NCBI GenBank assembly: GCA_048594865.1
Contig: JBMDWZ010000086.1
Coordinates: forward strand, 1-33,562
DNA: 33,562 bases
Direction of reading: 5' to 3'
DNA from: CALKWS01 sp048594865
GTDB taxonomy: Bacteria; Actinomycetota; Actinomycetes; Actinomycetales; Beutenbergiaceae
Below, piece by piece: positions 10,666-18,375 of this stretch (position 1 is the stretch's first letter; every line of letters starts with the position of its first letter). Both the position numbers and the translations under genes were made by a program. Below the pieces are notes generated by a model. The model searched no databases and was not told the origin of the DNA. It was given only the letters and a program-made list of their open reading frames with translations.

Positions 10666-12066
10666 ATGAGTGAACGGGGCGAGGGATCCTCGACACCGTG
10701 GGGGCAAGGGGACACCGGCGACGACGGCCAGCAAGGCACGCAGGGCCAAGGTGATGGCCAAGGTCAACCGGGCCAAAGGCAAGGTCAAGGCCAGCAGGGT
10801 CCGAACCAGCAGGGCTCCGGCCAGCAGGGTCCGGCCCAGCAGGGCTGGGGCCAGCAGGGTCCAGCCCAGCAAGGTCCAAGCGGCGAGCCCGGCGCCGGGT
10901 ACGGCGCCGGGTACGGCCAGTTCGGCCAAGCATCCGCATCGGGGCAACCCACGCCTCCGCAACCCGGCGGTGGCTACGGGACGCCCCCTGGCCAGCAAGC
11001 GCAACACCCACCTGGCCAACAACCGCAGCAACCGCAGCAACCGCAGCACCCGAATCCCCAGCATCCGCCACAGCCCGGTAGCGGCTATGGCCAGTACGGG
11101 CAGTCCGATGACCAGTGGACGTGGTCCGCGGACAGCGCCTCGGCCTCCAGTCAAAAGGGCATCGTTCCGCTCCGCCCCTTAAGCCTGGGCGAAATCTACG
11201 ACGGCGCCTTCCGAGCGATCCGAGCAAACCTGCCGGTGATGTTGGGGGCTTCGGCGGTGGTGGTGCTCATCATCGGGCTTGTCGAGGCCCTGACGAGTTA
11301 CTCCGCATGGCGCCAGCTCAACGACCTTGTCAGCCAACCCGAGGTGCTCGACCCCGATCAGCTTCTTGCCGAATTCGCCCAAGTCGCCTCCTCGCTGCTG
11401 CTGAGCACGGGCCTGTCGGCGCTGCTTTCATTCGTGGCGACCACGGTGTTGACCGGCCTGCTGATTCACTCCGTCAGCCAGTCCGTGATCGGCAAGAACC
11501 TCAAGTTCGCCGCCCTTTGGCAAACCGTGCGCCCACAGATTCTGCGGCTACTGGGCGTGGCCATCCTGATCGCACTGATGGTGATCGCGGTGCCGGTGGT
11601 GGCCTTCGGACTCATGCTGCTCATCATCGCCACCGACCAACCGGGACTCATCGGTCTTGGCGTGATCCTGGCGATGCTCGGCATGCTCGGCGGAATCCTG
11701 GTGGTACTGACCTTCACTGCCCTGACCACTCCGGCACTTGTCCTGGAGCGCACCACCCTGGGCCAAGCGTTCAAGCGCGGATTCGTTCTGGCCAAGCGCC
11801 TGTTCTGGCGGATCCTAGGAATCTACCTACTGACCACCGTGCTTGCCGGGCTCCTGCAGATGGTCGTGGGCGTGCCCTTCGACCAGGTGGGATCCATGCT
11901 GGGCTCCGATGCGATGTGGTTCGCGCTGGTGACCATCGGCTCGGTGATCACGAACTGGATCACCATCCCGGTGCTCGCCGCGGTCTACGCACTGCTGTAC
12001 ATCGACGCCCGGATGCGCACCGAGGGCCTAGACCTTGAGCTCGCCAAGGCGGCGCAGGAGCCCTGA
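10666..12066 (+). CDS. Multi-pass membrane protein, glycerophosphoryl diester phosphodiesterase membrane-domain type, with Q/G/P-rich N-terminal tail
   Basis: The 466-aa product has two parts. Residues 1 to about 160 are low-complexity, rich in Gln, Gly and Pro, and partly encoded by a 15-bp tandem repeat. From about 165 (IVPLRPLSLGEIYDGAFRAIRANLPVML) there is a membrane domain with about six hydrophobic segments, typical of actinobacterial proteins annotated as glycerophosphoryl diester phosphodiesterase membrane domain. No phosphodiesterase catalytic domain is present, so that name should not be read as an activity. The ATG at 10666 (MSERGEG) is chosen over 10654 because GCGAGG sits about 5 nt upstream. 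It heads an operon whose next gene starts inside its stop codon (TGATG). Confidence 0.8.
   Translation: MSERGEGSSTPWGQGDTGDDGQQGTQGQGDGQGQPGQRQGQGQQGPNQQGSGQQGPAQQGWGQQGPAQQGPSGEPGAGYGAGYGQFGQASASGQPTPPQPGGGYGTPPGQQAQHPPGQQPQQPQQPQHPNPQHPPQPGSGYGQYGQSDDQWTWSADSASASSQKGIVPLRPLSLGEIYDGAFRAIRANLPVMLGASAVVVLIIGLVEALTSYSAWRQLNDLVSQPEVLDPDQLLAEFAQVASSLLLSTGLSALLSFVATTVLTGLLIHSVSQSVIGKNLKFAALWQTVRPQILRLLGVAILIALMVIAVPVVAFGLMLLIIATDQPGLIGLGVILAMLGMLGGILVVLTFTALTTPALVLERTTLGQAFKRGFVLAKRLFWRILGIYLLTTVLAGLLQMVVGVPFDQVGSMLGSDAMWFALVTIGSVITNWITIPVLAAVYALLYIDARMRTEGLDLELAKAAQEP
10786..10875 (+). repeat. 15-bp tandem repeat encoding QQGPx units
   Basis: Six 15-bp units run from 10786 to 10875, each containing CCAGCAGGG or a one-base variant (for example TCCGGCCAGCAGGGT). 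They encode repeated Gln-Gln-Gly-(Pro/Ser/Trp) pentapeptides in the tail of the membrane protein. In-frame expansion or contraction would change tail length without breaking the gene. Confidence 0.8.
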
Positions 12067-12734
12067 TGGGCGTCATTCGCCGCCCGCTGGAGCCACCATT
12101 GGATCCCTCGGACTCCGAAGCACGCGAATGGGCCCGCGAGGAGTTGTCCAAGGCCGTCTATTCCCAGGGGCCAAGCCTGTGGGAGCGGTTCATGAACTGG
12201 CTGCAGAACGTGTTGGACCAACTCGCCGGAAGCGGGACCGGGGCATTGCTGCTGCCGGTGTTGATCGTGGTCCTCATCGCCGCGGTGGTCGGGATCGCGT
12301 TCCTGATCGGCGGGCCGGTCAGACGACGGCGGCTGGCCAGTTCGCGTAAAAGTGCTGAGGTGCTGCACGAGGACGATCGCGACGAGGCGACGCTCCGCTC
12401 GCAGGCCGATGCGGCGGCCGCCGCAGGCGATTACGCCACGGCCGTGCTCGAGCGGTTCCGCAGCATTATTCGCTCGCTGGACGACCGCGGCATCCTGCAG
12501 GATCGGCGTGGTCGCACCGCGCACGAAGCAGCGAGCGAGGCGGCGGCAGCGTTCGGCCCCTTGGCGGCTGACCTTCGGTCCGCCGGCACTCTGTTCGATG
12601 AGGTCTACTACGGCTCGGCCACTCCCGGCGAACAACACGATGCGGCCCTGCGCGAGCTGGCCGAAAACCTGCGCCAAGCCACCCCGACCCCCGCCAGCGA
12701 ATCCACCACCCAAGCATGGTCGGCGGTTCGATGA
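12066..12734 (+). CDS. DUF4129 domain protein
   Basis: A 222-aa protein with one membrane segment (about 58-80, ALLLPVLIVVLIAAVVGIAFLIGG) preceded by an amphipathic region and followed by a basic stop-transfer stretch and a cytoplasmic DUF4129 domain (about 110-200, AGDYATAVLERFRSIIRSLDDRGIL ... RTAHEAA). DUF4129 proteins accompany MoxR/DUF58 genes across actinobacteria; their biochemical role is not established. The start codon overlaps the previous stop (TGATG). The stop overlaps the next start (ATGA), indicating tight translational coupling. Confidence 0.88.
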   Translation: MGVIRRPLEPPLDPSDSEAREWAREELSKAVYSQGPSLWERFMNWLQNVLDQLAGSGTGALLLPVLIVVLIAAVVGIAFLIGGPVRRRRLASSRKSAEVLHEDDRDEATLRSQADAAAAAGDYATAVLERFRSIIRSLDDRGILQDRRGRTAHEAASEAAAAFGPLAADLRSAGTLFDEVYYGSATPGEQHDAALRELAENLRQATPTPASESTTQAWSAVR

Positions 12735-13939
12735 GCGCACCCACGATGGAGCCGGCGACGTCTGAGGATGGCTCGGTCGGCGATGACCGCGGCGCGGCCA
12801 ACGATCATTCAGCCGCGCAGGATTCCCCGGGCCGGCGCCGGCTGCGACGCATCGGCTGGGGCGCGGCCGCCGCTGCCACCCTGGCGCTGATCGTGGTGAT
12901 CACGGTGCTTGGCCCCTCCCCTGCCTCGAACCTGCCGTTATCGACCACCAACGCCGAGGCCCAAGGGGCCAGGGCGGTGGCCCAGATTCTGCAGAACCAG
13001 GGGGTTTCGGTCACCGAGGTGCGCACCACCGCCGCCGCACTCTCCGATCTGCGCGACGAGGGCACCCTGGTGGTCATCAACCCCCACGAGCTGCGGACCG
13101 AGCAGCAGCAAGCGCTGGCCGAATCGGGAAGCGACATCCTGATCCTGGGCATTGGTCGGGGGCTGGACGACCTCACCGAGGCGGTGTCTTTCACCTCCGG
13201 CGGCGCCCAGAGCGTACGGGAGGCGAACTGCCAGGACGACGATGCCGTGGCGGCACGCACAACCCTGGCCTCCGGCCCCCTGGTGAGCGCGGAGGACTCC
13301 TCGGTTGAGATCTGCTTCGCCGACGACGGCGAATCCGGCCTGTACGCCACCTGGAGCGAGGATGGCCAGGACTACCGGTTGATCAGCAATCCCGAACTGC
13401 TCACCAACGACTACCTGGACCAAGAAGGCAACGCGGCGCTGGCGCTGCGCGCTGCGGGCGCCAAGGAGCACGTCACCTGGTACCTGCCGAGCCCCGAGGA
13501 CGACTTCGGTCAGGACAGCACCGCAGCCACGATGCCGCTGCTGAGCCCGCCGGTCATCGGCCTGATGGTGGTGATCGGCCTGGCGCTGATCTTGTGGCGC
13601 GGGCGGCGTCTGGGGCCGGTGGTGAGCGAGCACCTGCCGGTGGTGGTCAAGGCCAGCGAGGCGACCACGGGCCGAGCCCGCCTGTACCGCCACCACCAGT
13701 CCTATTCGCACGCCGGCTCGGCGCTGCGCGCCGGAGCGGTGGCCAGCGTCAGCCGGGCCCTAGGACTGGCGCCCTCTGCGGGCCGCGAAGAGGTGGCCTC
13801 AGTGATCGCCGCCGCCACCGGCCGGCCCGTGCAGCAGATCGACTCCTTGCTTTACGGCCAACCGCCCACCGACGACGCCACCTTGGTGGCACTAGCAACC
13901 GCCCTGGACATCATGGAGAGCGAGGTTCACCACTCATGA
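12731..13939 (+). CDS. DUF4350 domain membrane protein
   Basis: A 402-aa protein with a charged N-terminus, a membrane segment (about 42-64) and an extracytoplasmic DUF4350 domain starting around LPLSTTNAEAQGARAVAQILQNQGVSV. A second membrane segment lies near 275-292 (LSPPVIGLMVVIGLALILW), followed by a cytoplasmic tail of about 110 residues. DUF4350 resembles a ligand- or partner-binding Rossmann-like fold (inference from family knowledge). ATG 12731 (MSAPTM) is preferred to 12716 because it forms the ATGA overlap with the DUF4129 stop. The stop overlaps the MoxR start in the same way. Confidence 0.86.
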   Translation: MSAPTMEPATSEDGSVGDDRGAANDHSAAQDSPGRRRLRRIGWGAAAAATLALIVVITVLGPSPASNLPLSTTNAEAQGARAVAQILQNQGVSVTEVRTTAAALSDLRDEGTLVVINPHELRTEQQQALAESGSDILILGIGRGLDDLTEAVSFTSGGAQSVREANCQDDDAVAARTTLASGPLVSAEDSSVEICFADDGESGLYATWSEDGQDYRLISNPELLTNDYLDQEGNAALALRAAGAKEHVTWYLPSPEDDFGQDSTAATMPLLSPPVIGLMVVIGLALILWRGRRLGPVVSEHLPVVVKASEATTGRARLYRHHQSYSHAGSALRAGAVASVSRALGLAPSAGREEVASVIAAATGRPVQQIDSLLYGQPPTDDATLVALATALDIMESEVHHS

Positions 13940-15069
13940 CCGACGGTCAGTACCCCACCCCCGAACAGCCCGGGACGCCCCCGCCGGCTCAACCACACGA
14001 GCAGACACAGCAGTACGAGCAGACACAGCCGTATGGGCAAGCACAGCCGTATGGGCAAGCACAGTCACACGAGCAGGCACAGCCCGATGCCCACCTGAGC
14101 GCCGAACCGAGCGCCCCCGACGGCAGCTCACAGGCCGCCCTGGTGGCGTTGCGGGCCGAGGTCGCCAAGGCCGTGGTGGGCCAGGACGCCACCGTCACCG
14201 GGCTGGTCATCGCCCTGCTCTGCCGGGGACACGTGCTCCTAGAGGGCGTGCCCGGGGTGGCCAAGACACTCATGGTGCGGGCCCTAGGGCAGAGCCTGGA
14301 ATTGGGGATGAAGCGGGTGCAGTTCACCCCCGACCTGATGCCCGGTGACATCACCGGCTCCCTGGTGTACGACGCCCGCACCGCGGAGTTCTCCTTTCGC
14401 GAAGGCCCGGTCTTCACCAACTTGATGTTGGCCGATGAGATCAACCGGACGCCTCCCAAAACCCAGTCCGCGCTGCTGGAGGCCATGGAGGAACGGCAGG
14501 TCACCGTCGATGGTGACCCCAAGGCCCTGCCGGACCCGTTCATGGTGATCGCCACCCAGAACCCGGTGGAGTACGAGGGCACCTACCCTCTGCCCGAAGC
14601 CCAGTTGGACCGTTTCTTGCTGAAGTTGCTGCTGCCATTACCGCAGCGCGATGAGGAGGTCGAGGTCATCTACCGGCACTCCCAAGGGTTCGATCCGCGG
14701 GACCTGCACGCCGCCGGTGTGTCGGCAGTCGCCGACGCCGACACCTTGGCGCGTGCCCGCGCGGAGGTGGCTGCGGTGCAGGTGGGCCCCGAGGTGCTGG
14801 GATACATCGTGGATATCTGCCGGGCTACCCGCCAGGCGCCGTCATTGTCCTTGGGAGTGTCGCCGCGGGGCGCCACCGCGCTGCTGGCCACCTCCCGGGC
14901 GTGGGCCTGGCTGGTGGGGCGCTCGTTCGTGACACCAGACGACGTCAAAGCCTTGGCGCACCCCACGCTGCGCCACCGGGTGCAACTACGGGCAGAATCT
15001 GAGCTGGAAGGAGTCAGCGCCGAGTCGATCCTGGACAGCATCCTGGCCTCGGTGCCAGTGCCGCGCTGA
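13936..15069 (+). CDS. MoxR-family AAA+ ATPase
   Basis: MoxR ATPases are AAA+ chaperones thought to mature or remodel partners, often vWA-domain proteins encoded next door. The 377-aa protein has Walker A GVPGVAKT (104-111), Walker B LADEINR (165-171), sensor 1 IATQNP and the conserved YPLPEAQLDRF segment. A C-terminal lid follows with LGVSPRGATALL. All ATPase motifs are intact. The first 60 residues are unusual: a Q/P/Y-rich tail with repeated (E/G)Q(T/A)Q units encoded by an 18-bp tandem repeat. It overlaps DUF4350 by ATGA and DUF58 by TGATG. The following DUF58 protein, with a vWA-like half, is the likely client. Confidence 0.94.
   Translation: MTDGQYPTPEQPGTPPPAQPHEQTQQYEQTQPYGQAQPYGQAQSHEQAQPDAHLSAEPSAPDGSSQAALVALRAEVAKAVVGQDATVTGLVIALLCRGHVLLEGVPGVAKTLMVRALGQSLELGMKRVQFTPDLMPGDITGSLVYDARTAEFSFREGPVFTNLMLADEINRTPPKTQSALLEAMEERQVTVDGDPKALPDPFMVIATQNPVEYEGTYPLPEAQLDRFLLKLLLPLPQRDEEVEVIYRHSQGFDPRDLHAAGVSAVADADTLARARAEVAAVQVGPEVLGYIVDICRATRQAPSLSLGVSPRGATALLATSRAWAWLVGRSFVTPDDVKALAHPTLRHRVQLRAESELEGVSAESILDSILASVPVPR
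13999..14082 (+). repeat. 18-bp tandem repeat in the MoxR N-terminal tail
   Basis: Units begin at 13999, 14017, 14035, 14053 and 14071 with a period of 18 bp (for example GGGCAAGCACAGCCGTAT). They encode the hexapeptide (E/G)Q(T/A)Q(P/Q/S)(Y/H). The last unit is partial. The third and fourth copies are nearly identical, suggesting recent slippage. Confidence 0.8.
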
Positions 15070-16361
15070 TGACTATTTCCGGCCGTGCGGTTGCGCTGGT
15101 AGCAGCGGGGATCATCCCGGTCCTGCTGATTCCCTCCTGGGTGACCGTGGCCTCCTGGCTCGTGGTGATCGGGGTGATTCTGGGCGCCGATCTGCTGATC
15201 AGCGCGCCCGTGCGTGACCTCACGGTGCACCGCGAGGAGATCAAACCGTTGCGGTTCAACCAGGACACCACCAGCGTGGTGGTGGTTCGCAACTCCTCGC
15301 GGCGGGTGCTGCGAGCACTGATCCGCGACGCGTGGCCACCGAGCGCCGGCACCGGCACCAACCGGCACCGGATCAGGGTGGCGCCCGATCAGGTGCGACG
15401 GCTTGAAACCACGCTGAAGCCCACCAGGCGCGGCGATATCGAGGCCGCCGGGGTGACCGTGCGCTCGCACGGCCCGTTGGGGTTGGCGGCCCGCCAGCGC
15501 ACTCTTACCGCTCCGGCAGACGTCCGCGTGTTGCCCGAGTTCGCCTCCCGCCGTCACCTGCCCTCGCGCCTGGCGCGGCGGCGCGAAATGGACGGCCGCA
15601 CGTCGGTCAATGTGCGCGGTCAGGGCACCGAGTTTGATTCACTTCGCGAGTACGTCATCGGCGACGACGTGCGCTCCATCGACTGGCGGGCCACGGCTCG
15701 GCGCGCTGAGGTGGTGGTGCGCACGTGGCGACCCGAGCGTGACCGGCGGGTGTTGATCGTGCTGGACACCTCACGGCTATCCGCCGCGCGGCTGGGCGAC
15801 GTTCCCCGGTTGGAAGCCGGGATCGAGTCGGCCCTGCTGCTGACCGCCCTCGCCTCCAAGGCCGGTGACCGGGTGGACCTGGTGGCGGTGGACCGTACGG
15901 TGCGGGTCCGCACCAGTGGGCAAAGCGGACCGGCACTGATGTCTACCCTTGCGGACTCCTTGTCTGGGGTGCAGCCACAGTTCACCGAGCCGGACTGGAC
16001 GGTGGTGGCCACCGAGATCAGTCAACGCCTATCCCAACGGGCGCTGGTGGTCATCATCACCGGGTTGGAACCCGGCGCCGTGGAGTCCGGCCTGCTGCCG
16101 CTGGTGTCCCGGGTGGCGCGTGATCACCTGGTGATGCTCGCTTCGGCCGAAGACCCCAGCGCCGCCCAGATGCGCGCTGCCCGGGACACCTCCGCGGATC
16201 TGTTTGGGGCCGCCGCAGCGCACCGCGCCGAACTCGAGCGCGGGGCGTTGGCAACCCGGCTGAGCCGCAGCGGCGCGCACGTGGTCCGGCGCGAACCCGA
16301 CACTCTTCCGCCCGGGGTTGCCGACACCTACCTAGGACTCAAGGCCGCAGGGTTGCTCTAA
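15069..16361 (+). CDS. DUF58 domain protein with vWA-like region
   Basis: A 430-aa protein with two N-terminal membrane segments (about 5-22 and 26-45), a beta-rich middle region and the DUF58 signature FDSLREYVIGDD ... SIDWRATAR (189-211). It continues into a von Willebrand A-like fold with VLDTSR (231-236), a MIDAS-like position. DUF58 proteins are encoded beside MoxR ATPases and are presumed clients. This is the last gene of the operon. The transglutaminase-like gene often found after DUF58 is absent here; the next gene is convergent. Confidence 0.92.
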   Translation: MTISGRAVALVAAGIIPVLLIPSWVTVASWLVVIGVILGADLLISAPVRDLTVHREEIKPLRFNQDTTSVVVVRNSSRRVLRALIRDAWPPSAGTGTNRHRIRVAPDQVRRLETTLKPTRRGDIEAAGVTVRSHGPLGLAARQRTLTAPADVRVLPEFASRRHLPSRLARRREMDGRTSVNVRGQGTEFDSLREYVIGDDVRSIDWRATARRAEVVVRTWRPERDRRVLIVLDTSRLSAARLGDVPRLEAGIESALLLTALASKAGDRVDLVAVDRTVRVRTSGQSGPALMSTLADSLSGVQPQFTEPDWTVVATEISQRLSQRALVVIITGLEPGAVESGLLPLVSRVARDHLVMLASAEDPSAAQMRAARDTSADLFGAAAAHRAELERGALATRLSRSGAHVVRREPDTLPPGVADTYLGLKAAGLL

Positions 16362-16391
16362 GCGCCCCAGCCACAACCAGCCCGCGCCTCA

Positions 16392-17405
16392 TTAGGCCGC
16401 GGTGGCGACCCGATCGTCGAGGAGCTCTCCCCGCATCTGGCCGGTTTCGCCGTCGGCTACCGCCCGGCGACCCAGCACAAAGGTGTAGATCCAGTACGCG
16501 GCGAGCACCAACGCGCCGATGGTGATTTTGATTCCGACCGGAAGCGCGGACGGGGTGACGTAAGCCTCGACGATCCCGCTGACGCCAAGCACGAAGATCA
16601 ACCCGATCGCCACGATGATGATCGAGAGCACCTCATCGACCAGGCTGCGCATCCGGGTCTTGTCTCCCGGCGCCACCATCGACCAGAACAACTTCAGCCC
16701 GGCGCCGATGGCCACGAACACCGCGGTGAGCTCCATCAGCCCGTGCGGCAGGATCAGCCCAAAGAACACGTCCAGCATGCCGTGTTCGGCCATGATCGCG
16801 CCCGCTCCCCCGACGCCGGTGGCGTTGACCACCAAAACGTAGATCGGAAAGACCCCGGTGGGTCCACCGCCCACCGCCTGGGCAGAGATCCAGGCGTTGT
16901 TGAGCCACACCTGGGCCATGAAGTCCGGTGCCGGATAGTTGGAGTAGTAGGACTCAAAAGCGTCCTGGGCGTAGTTGGCGCGCTCGGTGGGCGTCCCCAT
17001 CTGCGCCAGCGCTTCGGGGGTGTTGTAGGTCCACCACCCGCTGACCAGTGCCAGCACAATGAACGCCACGCCAACCCAGATGGTCCACCAGCGCACCCGG
17101 TAGAAGGCGGCCGGCAGCGAGATTGCCGCGAACCGCACCACATCACTCCAGGACAGTTCGTGGGCTCCGGTCATGGCGCTGCGGGCGCGGGCGAGCAGGG
17201 CCGACAACCGGGACGTCAGCGTCGGGTCCGGTGCCGCGGACTGCAACTGTGACAGGTGAGTGGCGGTGGTTTGGTAGTCGTTGACCAACTCGTCCACCTG
17301 GGCGCCGGAGAGTTTGCGCTGCTGCAGTAGGAACTTCAGCCGATCCCACCGGCGCGCGTTAACAGCCACAAACGCATCGACGTCCACAGGAAGATACTCT
17401 GCCAT
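16392..17405 (-). CDS. Stage II sporulation protein M-like (SpoIIM/DUF95) membrane protein
   Basis: The 337-aa product has a helical, basic N-terminal cytoplasmic region (1-100, DVDAFVAVNARRWDRLKFLLQQRKLSGAQVDELV). It then has five or six membrane segments with the SpoIIM family motif PHGLMELTAVFVAIGAGL. In Bacillus SpoIIM acts with SpoIID/P in peptidoglycan remodelling during engulfment; actinobacterial homologues occur next to MoxR/RDD genes and have no proven role. ATG 17405 (MAEYLPVD) fits family length. No clear Shine-Dalgarno is visible. Its start is 2 bp from the start of the divergent RDD gene. Confidence 0.87.
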   Translation of the reverse strand: MAEYLPVDVDAFVAVNARRWDRLKFLLQQRKLSGAQVDELVNDYQTTATHLSQLQSAAPDPTLTSRLSALLARARSAMTGAHELSWSDVVRFAAISLPAAFYRVRWWTIWVGVAFIVLALVSGWWTYNTPEALAQMGTPTERANYAQDAFESYYSNYPAPDFMAQVWLNNAWISAQAVGGGPTGVFPIYVLVVNATGVGGAGAIMAEHGMLDVFFGLILPHGLMELTAVFVAIGAGLKLFWSMVAPGDKTRMRSLVDEVLSIIIVAIGLIFVLGVSGIVEAYVTPSALPVGIKITIGALVLAAYWIYTFVLGRRAVADGETGQMRGELLDDRVATAA

Positions 17406-17407
17406 AC

Positions 17408-18319
17408 ATGAGTGCGTCGAACCCTTACGCCAGCGCCGCCACCCGGTCCGCGGCACCGGCGCCCACCGATTCGGGGCAGCGTGCTGAGAAAGCCGGCCCG
17501 GACGGGGTCTTTGGCACGCACGTGATGACCGGTGAGGCGGTGGCGCTGGAGCTCTCCCCGGCGGGCACCTTGAGCCGGATGATGTCCGGACTCATCGACG
17601 TGCTGGTGGCCGCGAGTGTCGCCGGCGGGGTCGCGGTGATCTTGGTAGGCACCTCCGCCAACCAGGCTCAACTGCAGGTGGGGATGATCCTAGCGATCGT
17701 GACCTTGGTGGTGATCGTGCCCACCACGGTGGAGACGATCACCCGGGGACGGTCGGCCGGGAAGTTGGCGGTCGGGCTGCGGATCGTGAGGGACGACGGC
17801 GGTCCGGTGCGGTTCCGCCACGCCCTGATCCGGTCCCTGGCCTCGATGATCGAGGTGTACCTCACCCTCGGTTCGGTCGCGATCATCACCTCGATGATCA
17901 ATTCGCGTGGCAAACGGCTCGGCGACATCTTCGCCGGCACCTATTCGCTGCGGGTCCGCGAGGCGGAGATCAGTCCCGCGCCGCTGCTGATGCCGCAGGA
18001 GTTGCGGGCGTGGGCGCAGATCGCCGATATCCGGCGGCTACCGGACTCCCTCGCCCTGCACGCTCGCACCCACCTGTCGCGCACGGGCGAGGTCAGCCCC
18101 CAGCTCCGGGAGCAGATCGGCCGCCGGTTCGCTGCCACGCTGGAACAGTACGTCTCCCCGCCACCGCCGTGGGGCACCAACCCCGAACGGTTCATGGCCG
18201 CGGTGTTGGTGGCTCGCCGAGACCGCGAGTACATCGCCGGCACGCAGGCCGCCGGGCGTGAGCAGTCCGCGGCCGATCAGGCGCGGGCGTTGCCGTTCAG
18301 CATCGCCGACGCCCCCTAG
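17408..18319 (+). CDS. RDD-family membrane protein
   Basis: A 303-aa protein with an N-terminal polar leader and an RDD domain from about 42 (TGEAVALELSPAGTLSRMMSGLIDVLV). Three membrane segments follow, and the conserved GRSAGKLAVGLRIVRDDGGPVRFRHALIRSL. A cytoplasmic tail of about 120 residues ends the protein. RDD proteins are small membrane proteins, some implicated in ion exchange, mostly uncharacterised. ATG 17408 has TACTCT at 17395-17400, placed as a -10 for a leaderless transcript; GTG 17522 or ATG 17525 would match family N-termini more tightly. It completes the MoxR-DUF58-SpoIIM-RDD set. Confidence 0.88.
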   Translation: MSASNPYASAATRSAAPAPTDSGQRAEKAGPDGVFGTHVMTGEAVALELSPAGTLSRMMSGLIDVLVAASVAGGVAVILVGTSANQAQLQVGMILAIVTLVVIVPTTVETITRGRSAGKLAVGLRIVRDDGGPVRFRHALIRSLASMIEVYLTLGSVAIITSMINSRGKRLGDIFAGTYSLRVREAEISPAPLLMPQELRAWAQIADIRRLPDSLALHARTHLSRTGEVSPQLREQIGRRFAATLEQYVSPPPPWGTNPERFMAAVLVARRDREYIAGTQAAGREQSAADQARALPFSIADAP

Positions 18320-18355
18320 GCACACCAGTACCTCGGGGCGGCGGTTACGCCGATC

Positions 18356-18373
18356 GCGCCCAGATTCGGGCGC
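18356..18373. terminator. Hairpin between convergent RDD and ahcY genes
   Basis: GCGCCC (18356-18361) and GGGCGC (18368-18373) form a 6-bp all-GC stem with loop AGATTC, followed on the plus strand by TCTTAG. It lies 2 nt beyond the ahcY stop and 36 nt beyond the RDD stop, placed to end both transcripts. The U-tract is short, so termination strength is uncertain. Confidence 0.45.
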
Positions 18374-18375
18374 TC

